DNA of 64,000 bases from Streptomyces katrae (GCF_000717655.1 NZ_JNZY01000005.1:62001-126000), one strand, 5' to 3'; counted from the first letter of the stretch, positions 51,449-61,914 are shown. Made by a program: numbers and translations. The notes: generated by a model not told the origin, from the sequence alone.

Positions 51449-51902
51449 GTTGCTCCCCTCCCCCAAGGTGCCGGGGGCAGGTTAGCCAGCGGAATCGATC
51501 GTTTCTGTGAACGTTGGCCGGTACTCGACACTCGCCGCGCCGCGTGCAGCGCTCGGCTGGAGAAGGACCAGTACGGGCCGGAGCGGCTTTCGGGCCCGTC
51601 GACGGGGCAACGGCAGACGGGTGCTGGTGCAGTTGCGGCTCCGCACGCCGGGCAGGTCCTCGCCGGCGCCCGTGTACGCGACACCGTTCGAAGTAGGCCG
51701 GAACGCGGTGGTCCCGCCACGGACATCGGCACCGGCGCACGCAGCATGCGCACGGGCCCGGTGGCCGGTGAAGGTCAGGTCGAGCGCGCTGCCGGAACGT
51801 GGCCACCGCCTGCCCCAGCGCCCCCGGGCACCCGGGCGGCACCGGACGCCGGAGCCACCGCGCCCCTCGCCGCCGCACTGACGGCATTCGGCAGTGGGGC
51901 CG
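51449..51902. other. Intergenic region without a convincing gene
   Basis: A 454-base gap between two minus-strand genes. It holds the promoter of the FHA-kinase operon. Frames are short and unsupported; no strong repeat was seen. Confidence 0.4.
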
Positions 51903-53294
51903 TCAGGCGGCCGGTGCGTTCAGCACGTACGTGCGCGAGGCGTGTACGGCACTGCGCAGCGCGGGGAGGTCGACGTCGAGGACTCGTCCGTTCCACTTGC
52001 GGGGTTCGCCGTTGATCAGGACCGTGCTGATGTTGCGCGGGTCGGAACCCAGGACCACGGTGCCGATGGCGTCGTTCAGCGGCATGTTGTTGAGGTCCTC
52101 GGCCTGGATGACCAGGAGGTCGGCCTTCTTGCCCGGTGTGAGCGAGCCGGTGACGCCTGCGAGTCCGTTGGTGCGGGCGCCCTGGAGGGTGGCGAAGTCC
52201 AGGACGTCGTGGGTGGTGATGCGGGAGGGCTCCCGGTCGGTGCCGTAGGCGGCGTTGACCGCGCGCATCCGCTGGAGGGCGTGCAGGGTCCGCATCTGGG
52301 TGAACATGTCGCTGGCCAGGGCGACTTCGACGTCGATGCTGAGGCCGGGGCGGATGCCGGCGGCCAGGGCCTCGTCGATGGCGGGAATCGCGGTCTCCAG
52401 GCCGATCTGGGCGTCGGAGGTGGGGGCGAGCGACACGGTGGCGCCGGTCGCACCCATGGCCTTCCACGCCTCGGGGGTGAGTCCGGTGGAGTGGATGAGG
52501 GTCACGTCGGGGCCGAGGATTCCGTCCTCGGCCCAGCGCAGCACCGCCTTGGAGGACGCCGCGCCGAAGACGGCGTCCACACTCACTCCGATGCCCAATT
52601 CCTCGGCCCTATGGGCGAGTTCGGGTCCGTAGGCGAGTGCAGGTCCGGCGATCTCGTCGGTGGCCAAGGCCGCCAGCCGCAGGGTCAGCAGCTGGTCGTC
52701 GCTGCTGAAGTACCGGTCCTTGATGCGGGTGAGATCGCCGGGCCACTGCCGGTCCCAGTCGCCGAAGTGCGGGCCCATGGAGGCGTGCACTGCGCGGATT
52801 CCGGTGCCGATGAGGGCCTGGATCGCGGCGTCGGAGTGCTCTCGGGTGCGGGAGTTGTGGGAGAAGTCGAGCATCGTCGTGATCCCGCTGTCGATCGCCG
52901 TCAGGGCGGCCAGCCTGGTTCCGACGTACATGTCCTCGGGCCGGTAGACGGTGGCGTGGCCGGCCAGGGTGGCCGTGACGTAGCCGCCCAGGTCGTCGAC
53001 GTCCGGCATGATCCGGCGCAGCTGGGCCTGCCAGGCGTGCCGGTGGGTGTCGACGAAGCCGGGGGCGAGGATCGCGCCGGTGGCGTCGATGACGACGGCG
53101 TCACCCCCGCTGATGTCGCCGCCGACCGCGGTGATCGTGTCGCCCTCGACGAGGAGATCGCCGCGGTCGATGACGCCGAGGCAGGGGTCCATGGTGACGA
53201 TCGTCGCGCCGGTGAAGAGGATGCGCCGCTGGGCGGCGGGCCGGCGCCGGATCCGCGTCAGGACGGCGTCGGAGGCGTTGGCTTGGACGTGCAT
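51903..53294 (-). CDS. Amidohydrolase family protein (metal-dependent deaminase/hydrolase)
   Basis: The 463-residue protein has the amidohydrolase composite plan. The small beta domain (LFTGATIVTMDPCLGVIDRG) precedes GFVDTHRHAW (HxH metal motif), a central His (AVHASMGPHFGDWD), TLIHSTGL and VSLAPTSDAQIG near the catalytic Asp region, and KADLLVIQAEDLNN closing the small domain. The order and residues match cytosine-deaminase/guanine-deaminase-type relatives. Substrate not assignable. It is divergent from the TetR gene at 53592, the likely controller. Confidence 0.9.
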   Translation of the reverse strand: MHVQANASDAVLTRIRRRPAAQRRILFTGATIVTMDPCLGVIDRGDLLVEGDTITAVGGDISGGDAVVIDATGAILAPGFVDTHRHAWQAQLRRIMPDVDDLGGYVTATLAGHATVYRPEDMYVGTRLAALTAIDSGITTMLDFSHNSRTREHSDAAIQALIGTGIRAVHASMGPHFGDWDRQWPGDLTRIKDRYFSSDDQLLTLRLAALATDEIAGPALAYGPELAHRAEELGIGVSVDAVFGAASSKAVLRWAEDGILGPDVTLIHSTGLTPEAWKAMGATGATVSLAPTSDAQIGLETAIPAIDEALAAGIRPGLSIDVEVALASDMFTQMRTLHALQRMRAVNAAYGTDREPSRITTHDVLDFATLQGARTNGLAGVTGSLTPGKKADLLVIQAEDLNNMPLNDAIGTVVLGSDPRNISTVLINGEPRKWNGRVLDVDLPALRSAVHASRTYVLNAPAA

Positions 53295-53591
53295 GACAGG
53301 ACTTCTTTCCGTACACCGAAGGAGGAAGTGGCGAGCAGCGGGCACCGGGTGGCGACCGGAACCGCTCTGCCCCCAGCCTCGGTTGCGTCGCGTGCGGCAA
53401 CCAGGCCGCCGCGTTCCCTGGTGTCGCGCACCCAGGATGGGGATGTGGCGTCGCGCGCAGCGGGTGCGGCGGTGCACGCCGCTTGGTCGCCGGTCCCCCG
53501 GTCTGCCATCATGAACGAAACGGAACCTTGCTCCGCGGCACTGATACGGAGCATCGTGCCGCTTGGCAAGTCGCATCGAAGGAGCGTGGCG
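53295..53591. promoter_or_regulatory. Divergent promoter with interlocked inverted repeats
   Basis: GCTCCG (53530-53535)/CGGAGC (53547-53552) and CGGCAC (53536-53541)/GTGCCG (53556-53561) form two interlocked perfect inverted repeats about 30 bases before the TetR start codon. They are candidate operators for the TetR regulator over its own gene and the amidohydrolase gene. Confidence 0.5.
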
Positions 53592-54182
53592 GTGAACGAC
53601 GGCGGACAGGGCGCGGGAAGCGCAGCGGGGTCCAGACGCAAGGACGCGCGGCGCAATCAGCAGGCCCTGCTGGAGGCGGCCGCCGCGGTGTTCGTCAGCT
53701 CGGGGGTGGAGGCGCCGGTACGGGACATCGCGGCCGCGGCCGGCGTCGGGATGGGCACGATCTACCGCCACTTCCCCACCCGGGCGGACCTCGTCATCGC
53801 CGTCTACCGCCACCAGGTCGACGCCTGCGCCGAGGCCGGCCCCGCCCTGCTGGAGACCAGCGCGTCACCGCACGCCGCCCTCGAACGGTGGGCCGACCTC
53901 TTCGTCGACTTCCTCGTCACCAAACACGGCCTCGCCGCCGCGATGCAGGCCGACCGTTCCGACTTCGAGACACTGCACGCCTACTTCCTGGACCGCCTCG
54001 TGCCGGTGTGCACCCAGTTGCTCGACGCTGCCGCCGCCACGGGCGAGATCCGCTCCGACCTCACCGCGTACGGGCTCATGCGCGGCATCGGAAACCTCTG
54101 CATCGGCGCCGGAAGCGACCCCCGCTACGACGCCCGCCGACTGGTCGCACTCCTCGTCGCAGGACTACGCCGGCCCTGCTGA
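53592..54182 (+). CDS. TetR/AcrR family transcriptional regulator
   Basis: The 196-residue protein has a GTG start with AAGGAG six bases upstream, and a TetR helix-turn-helix at about residues 18-65 (ALLEAAAAVFVSSGVEAPVR, DIAAAAGVGMGTIYRHFPTR). The C-terminal half is the helical ligand domain with LDRLVPVCTQLLDAAAATGE. Divergent to the amidohydrolase gene across interlocked repeats, so likely its repressor. The end overlaps the convergent XRE gene by 18 bases. Confidence 0.9.
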   Translation: MNDGGQGAGSAAGSRRKDARRNQQALLEAAAAVFVSSGVEAPVRDIAAAAGVGMGTIYRHFPTRADLVIAVYRHQVDACAEAGPALLETSASPHAALERWADLFVDFLVTKHGLAAAMQADRSDFETLHAYFLDRLVPVCTQLLDAAAATGEIRSDLTAYGLMRGIGNLCIGAGSDPRYDARRLVALLVAGLRRPC

Positions 54183-55007
54183 CTGCGGCGCGCGCCGCAC
54201 GGGACGGAGTTCTGCGAAGGCGGCCGCGGTGGCACTGGCGGGCTCGGCCTGGTAGACGACCAGCTGCTGGTCCGGGGCACCGTTGACGGTGAAGGCCGAG
54301 AACTGGATCTCCAGGGCGCCGACTTTGGGGTGCGCGAGGTGCTTGGGCTGCCGGGTCTTGCCCCGCACCTCGTGCCGCGCCCACAGGGCGGCGAATTCCG
54401 GGCTCTTCGCGCGCAGCGTGTCGACGACCTCGGTGATCCGCGGGGACCCGGGGTCGTATCCGTACGCGGCACGGATTTCGGCGACGCAGGAGTTCGCGGC
54501 CTTCTCCCACTCCTGGTGGAAGCTCCGTCCGGCCGGGTCGAGGAAGACCATGCGGGCCAGGTTGTCGAACCGCTCGAACCCGCTGTGCAGGGCCGCGGCG
54601 AGGGGGTTGTACGCCAGGACGTCCAGGGCAGGGCCCAGGACGAACGCGGGGGTGTCGGGCCAGCTGTCGAGCAACTGCAGGAGCTGGGGGCTCACCCGGG
54701 AACGGCCGGCGACGGTCTCGTGGCGCTCACGGGGCGCCCGGGTGAGTCTGCGCAGGTGGTCGAGCGCCTCGCCGTCGAGGTGCAGGGCGGCGGCGATGGC
54801 GTCGACGACCTGGGGCGACGGGCTGGTCTCCCGGCCCTGTTCCAGGCGCATGTAGTAGTCGGGGCTCACGCCCGCGAGCAGGGCGACCTCCTCGCGGCGC
54901 AGCCCCGGCACCCGCCTGCGGCCGTGCGCGGGCAGTCCTATGTCCTGCGGCTTGAGGGCTTCGCGCCGTGCTCTGAGGAACTCTCCCGTGGGACTGCTGT
55001 CGCGCAT
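54165..55007 (-). CDS. XRE-type regulator with MmyB-like ligand domain
   Basis: The 280-residue protein has a helix-turn-helix (residues about 35-75, RRVPGLRREEVALLAGVSPDYYMRLEQGRETSPS), unusually well matched to the MmyB family with YYMRLEQGR. The C-terminal domain VSPQLLQLLDSWPDTPAFVLG, NPLAAALHSGFERFDNLARMVFLDP and the WARHEVRGKTRQPKHLAHP region is the PAS-like MmyB ligand domain that binds fatty-acid-like ligands. It lies 90 bases from the three-gene operon's last gene and could regulate quinone reductase genes. Confidence 0.92.
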   Translation of the reverse strand: MRDSSPTGEFLRARREALKPQDIGLPAHGRRRVPGLRREEVALLAGVSPDYYMRLEQGRETSPSPQVVDAIAAALHLDGEALDHLRRLTRAPRERHETVAGRSRVSPQLLQLLDSWPDTPAFVLGPALDVLAYNPLAAALHSGFERFDNLARMVFLDPAGRSFHQEWEKAANSCVAEIRAAYGYDPGSPRITEVVDTLRAKSPEFAALWARHEVRGKTRQPKHLAHPKVGALEIQFSAFTVNGAPDQQLVVYQAEPASATAAAFAELRPVRRAPQSAGPA

Positions 55008-55097
55008 GACATCAACGTACTGGACGGGTGACGGGCCGACCGCCCGCGAAGCCTTCCACCAGGGCGTACCGGGCGGCGCCTGCGGAGCATCCGGCCC

Positions 55098-56123
55098 TCA
55101 GTCGTTACCTGCAGGACCTGCTTCGTCGGCGCCGGCTCCCTCGTGCTCGCGCCGGACGCGGATCGCGATCTTGCCGCGTACGTGCCCTTCCCGCAGGCGG
55201 CGTATCGCATCCGGGACTTCGGCCAGCGGGTACGTACGGTCCAGCACCGGGGTGAGCGCGCCGGACTCCAGGAGCTCCCCCAGGACGCGCAGGTCCTCGG
55301 GGCGGGGCGTGGAGGCGAGCCCGCGCAGGCGGTGGCGGGTGAAGGGCGAAAGCAGCAGGGCCCGCAGCTGTCGGTCGTGGCCGCCGATCCAGCGGCCGTC
55401 GGTCTCGCCGCCGACGATGACCAGCGTCCCGCGGGGGGTCAGGGCCCGGCGCAGCCGGTGGAGGGGACGGTTGCCGGCGATGTCGAGGACGAGGTCGTAA
55501 CGGTGGACCCCGCCGGTGGGATCCTCGCGGGCGTAGTCCACGACCTCGTCGGCGCCGAGGGAGCGGACCAGGTCCGCCTTGGGGCCGCTGCACACCGCGG
55601 TGACGTGTGCGGCCCCCAGCGCCTTGGCCAGTTGCACGGCGTAGGTCCCGACCCCGCCCGCGGCGCCGATCACCAGGACCCGCTGACCGGGCTTCAGGCG
55701 GCCGGTGCGCAGGGCCTGGAGGGCGGTGGTCGCCGAGATCGTGACGACCGCCGCCTCTTCGGGCGTGAGCCGGGCCGGCCGCGGAGCCAACTCGTCCTCC
55801 TTGGCGCAGGCGTACTCCGCGAAGGAGCCGGTACAGGTGCCGTACACCTCGTCGCCCTTCCGGAAGCGGCCGGCACCCGGGCCGACCGCCTCCACGCGGC
55901 CCGCGACGTCCAGACCGCGGATCCGCTGTTTGGGGGCCCGCAGGCCGAAGCCCGCTGCGCGGAGCGCGTAGGGCGTGCCCGTCATGAGGTGCCAGACCCC
56001 CTGGTCGAGGCCGGCCGCCTGCACGCGCAGGAGCACCTCGCCCGGCCCGGGGACGGGCTGTTCCGTCTCTTCGAGACGCAGGACGTCGGGCGGTCCGTAC
56101 ACGTCCTGGACGATGGCTCTCAT
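55098..56123 (-). CDS. Medium-chain NADPH:quinone reductase-like protein
   Basis: The 341-residue protein is an MDR family member: MRAIVQDVYGPPDVLRLEE, PKQRIRGLDVAGRVEAVG, DEVYGTCTGSFAEYACAKED, VVTISATTALQALRTG, VLVIGAAGGVGTYAVQLAKALGA (AAGGVG nucleotide motif), ADEVVDYARED, and the C-terminal VRGKIAIRV. Zinc-structural cysteines are absent, fitting the quinone/crotonyl-type group. The ATG overlaps the stop of the small XRE gene (ATGA), so it is translationally coupled in the membrane-XRE-reductase operon. Confidence 0.92.
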   Translation of the reverse strand: MRAIVQDVYGPPDVLRLEETEQPVPGPGEVLLRVQAAGLDQGVWHLMTGTPYALRAAGFGLRAPKQRIRGLDVAGRVEAVGPGAGRFRKGDEVYGTCTGSFAEYACAKEDELAPRPARLTPEEAAVVTISATTALQALRTGRLKPGQRVLVIGAAGGVGTYAVQLAKALGAAHVTAVCSGPKADLVRSLGADEVVDYAREDPTGGVHRYDLVLDIAGNRPLHRLRRALTPRGTLVIVGGETDGRWIGGHDRQLRALLLSPFTRHRLRGLASTPRPEDLRVLGELLESGALTPVLDRTYPLAEVPDAIRRLREGHVRGKIAIRVRREHEGAGADEAGPAGND

Positions 56124-56395
56124 CGGCTGTCTCCCTCGTTGCCTGTGCTGCCGGTCGTGGCGGTGTCGGTCGGGCCGCTGGTGGGGGCCGAGTACTGGAA
56201 GACGCTGTCGAGGGGGACCCCGAACACCCGGGCGATCTGGAAGGCCATCTCCAGCGAGGGCGAGTAGCGGCCCTGCTCGATGGCGATGACCGTCTGGCGG
56301 CTCACGCCGATGCGGCGGGCGAGTTCGGCCTGGGTCATCTCGCCGTGGGCGAAACGCTGGGCCCGGATGGTGTTGGTGACCCGCGTCGCCTTCAC
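56120..56395 (-). CDS. Small XRE-type HTH regulator
   Basis: The 91-residue protein starts at a GTG overlapping the previous stop (GTGA). It has the canonical helix-turn-helix MTQAELARRIGVSRQTVIAIEQGRYSPSLEMAFQIARVFG, PLDSVFQYS and a Thr/Ser-rich tail. This is the Cro/CI-like type of short repressor found with small membrane proteins (YozG-like). It likely represses its own operon through the palindromes upstream of the membrane gene. Its product would be released by an unknown signal. Confidence 0.9.
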   Translation of the reverse strand: MKATRVTNTIRAQRFAHGEMTQAELARRIGVSRQTVIAIEQGRYSPSLEMAFQIARVFGVPLDSVFQYSAPTSGPTDTATTGSTGNEGDSR

Positions 56396-56820
56396 CACGG
56401 GTGGAATCCGAAGCGGTACGAGATGACCTTGACCACCGAGCCGAGCACCGACGACAGGACGAAGGCCAGGTAGATGGCGTTGGCGATCCAGAACGGAGCG
56501 GCCTCGGCCATCGCGAGCAGCAGGCCTGCGACGCCGCCGATCACGACGAAGGACTGTCCGACGTACTCGCCGAAGCGGTGGATCTCGCGGTCGCGCTGGT
56601 CCTTGACGTTCGCTTCCTTCGGGGAGGTGGTGGCGATCGCGGTGTGGGCGGCGATCGACGCGACGATCGACAGGCCGACCGTCCACAGCAGGGCTCCTGC
56701 GTACGGCGCGCGGGTCAGCGGCACTCCTGCGGGGCGCCCCAGCACGACCCACAGGTACACCAAGTAGGACCCGATCGTGACCACCACCATGCTCCAGGCA
56801 CGTTTCTCCTCGACTGCCAC
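56392..56820 (-). CDS. Small multi-pass membrane protein, operon leader
   Basis: The 142-residue protein has four membrane segments (SMVVVTIGSYLVYLWVVL, YAGALLWTVGLSIVASIAAH, YVGQSFVVIGGVAGLLLAMA, FWIANAIYLAFVLSSVLGSVVK) like the DUF2178-type partners of small XRE regulators. GTG at 56820 (VAVEEKRAWSM) has GGGGAG five bases upstream; the frame is open to a TTG further up, but that TTG is inside a palindrome. It is the first gene of the operon and may sense membrane or redox state. Function unknown. Confidence 0.8.
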   Translation of the reverse strand: MAVEEKRAWSMVVVTIGSYLVYLWVVLGRPAGVPLTRAPYAGALLWTVGLSIVASIAAHTAIATTSPKEANVKDQRDREIHRFGEYVGQSFVVIGGVAGLLLAMAEAAPFWIANAIYLAFVLSSVLGSVVKVISYRFGFHPW

Positions 56821-56825
56821 TGCCG

Positions 56826-56895
56826 CTCCCCATGTCAAGAAAACCAGACATGGGGAGTGTCAAACAGTCGCAACATCATGTCAAGCATTCTTGAC
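56826..56895. promoter_or_regulatory. Operator-like palindromes upstream of membrane-XRE operon
   Basis: A perfect 11-base inverted repeat CTCCCCATGTC (56826-56836)/GACATGGGGAG (56847-56857) with a 10-base spacer sits right before the ribosome site. A second, GTCAAG-CATT-CTTGAC (56880-56895), lies 22 bases further. TTGACA-like boxes (-35 type, minus strand) are interspersed at about 56833, 56857 and 56879. This layout is what autorepression by the small XRE protein would require. Confidence 0.6.
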
Positions 56896-57075
56896 CAACG
56901 ACCTCGCGGGGCAGCGACCCCCAAGGCCCCGATGGCATCTCCATTTCCGGTGGTCACGGCGGCGCCACGGCTTCGGAATGCCGACGGGGTGCCCCCATGC
57001 CACGCTGAGACGGGGGATCACGCAGGTCCGGCATGCACGGCTGACCGGACGGCGCTGCCAAGCAAGGAGGCCGAC

Positions 57076-57507
57076 ATGGCCAGCTCCACGCAACCCACAG
57101 CGGCCGCCGCCGACCCGCGCCCGTGGCACGGGCCCACGTCCGGAACGACCGTCCTCGCCGGAGCGCTGATGATCTTCGGCGGGGCGATGGCGATCTTCGA
57201 GGGGATCTCGGCCATCGCCAAGGACCCCCTGTTCATCGCCACGCGTCACTACGTGTTCGAGTTCAGCCTGACGGGCTGGGGCTGGGTCCACCTCATCGTG
57301 GGCATCGTTCTCGTCTTCGCCGGCTGCGCCGTGCTCAGCGGAGCCCTGTGGGCACGCTACTTCGGCGTGTTCGTCGCGGGGCTGGGCGCGGTCGCCAACT
57401 TCCTGTGGATCCCGTACTACCCCCTCTGGGCCACGATCCTGGTTGCCGTCAACCTCTTCATCATCTGGGCACTGTGCCACGGCATGCACCGAGAGGCCGC
57501 CGGCTGA
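57076..57507 (+). CDS. Small DUF7144-like membrane protein
   Basis: The 143-residue protein has four membrane segments (TTVLAGALMIFGGAMAIFEG, WGWVHLIVGIVLVFAGCAVL, FGVFVAGLGAVANFLWIPYY, LWATILVAVNLFIIWALC). The start MASSTQPTAAAADPRPWHGP and the WGWVHLI motif are typical of a common streptomycete family of unknown function. AAGGAGG lies five bases before the ATG. Divergent from the palindrome-controlled operon, so it may share its promoter region. Confidence 0.85.
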   Translation: MASSTQPTAAAADPRPWHGPTSGTTVLAGALMIFGGAMAIFEGISAIAKDPLFIATRHYVFEFSLTGWGWVHLIVGIVLVFAGCAVLSGALWARYFGVFVAGLGAVANFLWIPYYPLWATILVAVNLFIIWALCHGMHREAAG

Positions 57508-57579
57508 CGACCGCCGGGCGCCGGCCGCCCCGTCAACCCGAGGGTGAGCAGGAGGAGTTCGACGAACCCGGAGCGAACG

Positions 57580-57700
57580 CGGAGGCGGACTCCGAGGTGG
57601 ACGCCGAGGTGGACGCCGAAGTGGCCGTCCTGATCGTCGGGGCTGGGCCCGTCCGGTTCACCGCGCAGCAGGACTGGGAGCCGTTCCGCGGACAGCCGCC
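57580..57700 (+). pseudogene. Remnant of an FAD-dependent monooxygenase N-terminus
   Basis: One frame reads EVAVLIVGAGPVRFTAQQDW, matching VLIVGAGPVGLTAA of aromatic-ring FAD monooxygenases for about 20 residues (Rossmann dinucleotide motif), and then turns to nonsense before a stop. Just upstream, a tandem 12-base unit (GAGGTGGACGCC) is repeated 2-3 times. It looks like a truncated gene start and not a working gene; it could also be chance, since the motif is short. Confidence 0.4.
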
Positions 57701-57708
57701 GACTCCGG

Positions 57709-58113
57709 TCAGGGTCCTTCGTCGTACGTTCCCGCCTCCACCTCGAGGGCGAGCTGCTGGAGCACCTCGATCGACGAGATGTCCGTCCGGCCGCCGTCGT
57801 GCGCCATGGCGAGACTGGTGAAGGCCAGGCTGAATCCGGCGACCATCGTGTGCAGGGCCGGTCCCAGGGCCTCCGCGACGAGACGGGCCACCTGCTGCGG
57901 CGACGCGTCGGCCGGCACGCTGATCGACGGCAGCATCTCGTTCAGCAGCTGGGTGACGACCCCTGCTTCCGTCTCGGGACCGTCGTCGTCCTCGCCTGCC
58001 TCGGCCGCCCGGCGGATCTCCTGGGCTTCCGTGAGGATGCCGATGACTCGCTTGAGGACCTCTGCACGTTCCATCTTCGGAGCGTAGCTCCCGCCCGCGC
58101 GGACCGGGCTCAC
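57709..58113 (-). CDS. Hypothetical protein, mainly helical
   Basis: The 134-residue product (GTG start with an AAGGAGGAG upstream; an internal ATG at residue 14 is an alternative, with a TACGCT box nearby) has helices ERAEVLKRVIGILTEAQEIR, TQLLNEMLPSIS, ASPQQVARLVAEALGPALHTM and ISSIEVLQQLALEVEAGT. It is acidic in the centre. No family recognised; no membrane segment. Its neighbours do not point to a function. Confidence 0.6.
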   Translation of the reverse strand: MSPVRAGGSYAPKMERAEVLKRVIGILTEAQEIRRAAEAGEDDDGPETEAGVVTQLLNEMLPSISVPADASPQQVARLVAEALGPALHTMVAGFSLAFTSLAMAHDGGRTDISSIEVLQQLALEVEAGTYDEGP

Positions 58114-58236
58114 GTTCCCGCATCTCCTCCTTCCCCGGTGGCGGCCGCGTGATGACCGGGGACGGCGCGTTCGGTGGCCGGTGTCGGCCGTTAGGGTGAG
58201 TTGATCATTCCTTCCAGAAAGGCCACGCGGCGCACA

Positions 58237-59181
58237 GTGACCGATTCACGCCCCCACACCCTGTTCTCCTTCGGCACGCTGATGGACGAGAGGGTCCAGA
58301 CCGCTCTCTTCGGCCGAGCCGTGCCGACTGCCCCGGCGTCGCTGGCCGGCTACACCACCCGGCCCCTGCCGATCACCGACCCGGACGTGATCGCCGCCAG
58401 TGGCCTCGACGTCCATCTGATCCTGGAGCGCAAGCTCGGCGCGGCGGTCGAGGGCGCCGTCCTGCACCTCTCCGACCAGGACCTCGCCGCGGCCGACGCC
58501 TACGAGGTCGACGACTACGCCCGCCGACGGGTGGTCCTCACCTCCGGGAAGAGCACCTGGGCCTACCTGGACGCGAAGCCGCTGCGCTCCGCGCAGCGCA
58601 TCGTGATCGTGGGCGACAGCATCGCCTACGGGCGCTGTGATCCGCAGGGAGGATGGGCAGGCCGCCTGGCGGCTGCCCACATCGCGGCGAACGAGGCCGA
58701 ACACCGCCTCTTCAACCTGGCCATACCCGGCAGCACCCTCACGGATGTCAGCGAGCAGGCACCCGCACTGCTGGGCCCGCGCCTGCCGGACACCCTCCTC
58801 GTCGCCGCCGGTATCAACGACTCCGCGCTGCCGCTCGCCGCCGCGCCGACGCATGATGACGGGCCGGCGCCGGCGCACCTCGCGGACCGTCTCGGCTCGC
58901 TGGCCGTCACGGCCCTCAGGCACAACGCACGACTCGTCGTCGCGGGGCCGACATGGATCGACGAAGCACGCACCCGCGACTACGAGGGCCTGCGATTCAC
59001 CCGGGCACGAGCGCTGGAACTTCGCGCATCCCTGCGGACCTGGTGCGACGGCAACCACGTCGACTTCCTCGACATGTGGGAGCCTCTGCGCGAGAGAAGC
59101 GAACTGCTCGTCGACGGCCTCCACCCCACCCCCCGAGGGCACGAGGCGGTCTACCGGCATCTCGACGCCCTCAGTCGCTGA
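58237..59181 (+). CDS. Fusion of GGCT-like domain and SGNH/GDSL hydrolase
   Basis: The 314-residue protein (GTG start) has an N-terminal gamma-glutamylcyclotransferase-like fold (residues 1-110): LFSFGTLMDERVQTALFGRA, an internal beta pattern and DAYEVDDYARRRVVL with the conserved Glu. From residue 125 an SGNH hydrolase follows: IVGDSIAYGR (Ser), LAIPGSTL, AAGINDSALP (Asn block), and VDGLHPTPRGHEAVY (Asp-His). Both domains look complete. The pairing is unusual. First gene of a tight three-gene operon: the next start lies 10 bases after its stop. Confidence 0.8.
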   Translation: MTDSRPHTLFSFGTLMDERVQTALFGRAVPTAPASLAGYTTRPLPITDPDVIAASGLDVHLILERKLGAAVEGAVLHLSDQDLAAADAYEVDDYARRRVVLTSGKSTWAYLDAKPLRSAQRIVIVGDSIAYGRCDPQGGWAGRLAAAHIAANEAEHRLFNLAIPGSTLTDVSEQAPALLGPRLPDTLLVAAGINDSALPLAAAPTHDDGPAPAHLADRLGSLAVTALRHNARLVVAGPTWIDEARTRDYEGLRFTRARALELRASLRTWCDGNHVDFLDMWEPLRERSELLVDGLHPTPRGHEAVYRHLDALSR

Positions 59182-59191
59182 GGAACACGGC

Positions 59192-60396
59192 GTGAACGAC
59201 TCGAACGGACTGGGCTTCTACATACCCGGAGTCCTGCTGCTCGTGGCCGCGGGCCTCAAGCTCCCCGCCCTCTGGCGCAACCCCCGCGACGAACTCCTGC
59301 GGTCCGTCTGCATCCTCCTCGCGCTGGCGACCGCCGTGTTCGGGTTCACCGCGATCCCCACGATCGTCGCGGTCAACCGGATCACGGGAGTCCCCAACGC
59401 CGCCGCACCGCTCGTGTTCTCGCTGCTCACGGCCTTCTCCGGGGCCAACATCGTGCTCATCTTCCGCTGGAGCAGCGGCCCGGAGGACGCCGAGCGGACA
59501 CGCCGGCGGTCCCGGCTGTGCAACGTGGTCACCCTTGCGGTGATCGCGGCCATCAACGTGCTCTTCGCGCTCGGCGACGCCCCCGTCGAACGCCTACGAG
59601 ATCTGGACACGTACTACGCGTCCACGCCGTACATCAGGGAGATGATCCTCCTCTACCTCGCGGCCCACACCACGGCAGCCGTCACCATGACGCTTCTGTG
59701 CTGGAGGTGGGCGCGCGAGGTCCACGGCGCGCTCCGCTCGGGGCTCGGCCTGATCGCCGGCGGGTACGTGCTCAACCTCCTGTACGACATCGCCAAGTTC
59801 ACTGCGATCGGGGCCCGCTGGGCGGGCAGCGACGACTGGGACGCCCTCAGCTCGGAGATCGCACCGGCCCTCGCCTCCGTGTCCGCGCTCCTGATCGCGA
59901 CCGGGTTCGCCCTGCCGCTCATCTCCCAGCAGGTGACGGACCGATGGCGGATGTGGCGCCGGTACCGCCGGCTCCGCCCGCTGTCCCGGGAACTCGAGGG
60001 GGCGACGCGGCGCAGCATCGACCTGGCCGGCGGGGCCTGGACGTCCATCGAGATCCGGCTGACCCAGCGCGAGTCGGACATCCACGACGGGATCCTCGCG
60101 GTCAGTCCCTATCTGCAGGCCGGCGTACGGGAACAGGCGCTCCGGGTGGAACTGGAAGCCGGTCGTCCGGCCGACGAGGCTGCGGCCGTCGCCGACGCCG
60201 CCGCTCTGGCGAGTGCCGTCGTCCTCTGGGGCCGCGCGCAGAACGCGCCCGGGCAGGAGCCGGTGCCATGGGCCGCGAGCCCGGTCCTGACCTCGCCGAA
60301 CAGCCCTCAGGGACTGGTCCGCATGTCCCAGGCGCTGACCAGGTCGGCCACCGTCCGTTCCTGCCGGCGGAGCGCCGTCGTGGGGAGCAGCACAGC

Positions 60397-60400
<4 letters not shown>
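59192..60400 (+). CDS. MAB_1171c (DUF6545)-like seven-helix membrane protein
   Basis: The 402-residue protein has seven membrane helices (GFYIPGVLLLVAAGLKLPAL, SVCILLALATAVFGF, NAAAPLVFSLLTAFSGAN, RLCNVVTLAVIAAIN, MILLYLAAHTTAAVT, LGLIAGGYVLNLLYDIAKF, ALASVSALLIATGFALPL) followed by a cytosolic helical domain with RRLRPLSRELEGATRRSIDL and RLTQRESDIHDGILAVSPYL. That arrangement fits the MAB_1171c-type families. GTG start with GAGGAA upstream. It overlaps the FAD gene as ATGA, so all three genes are coupled. Role unknown; a receptor-like or transporter role has been suggested for relatives. Confidence 0.75.
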
Positions 60401-61910
<1,510 letters not shown>

Positions 61911-61914
<4 letters not shown>

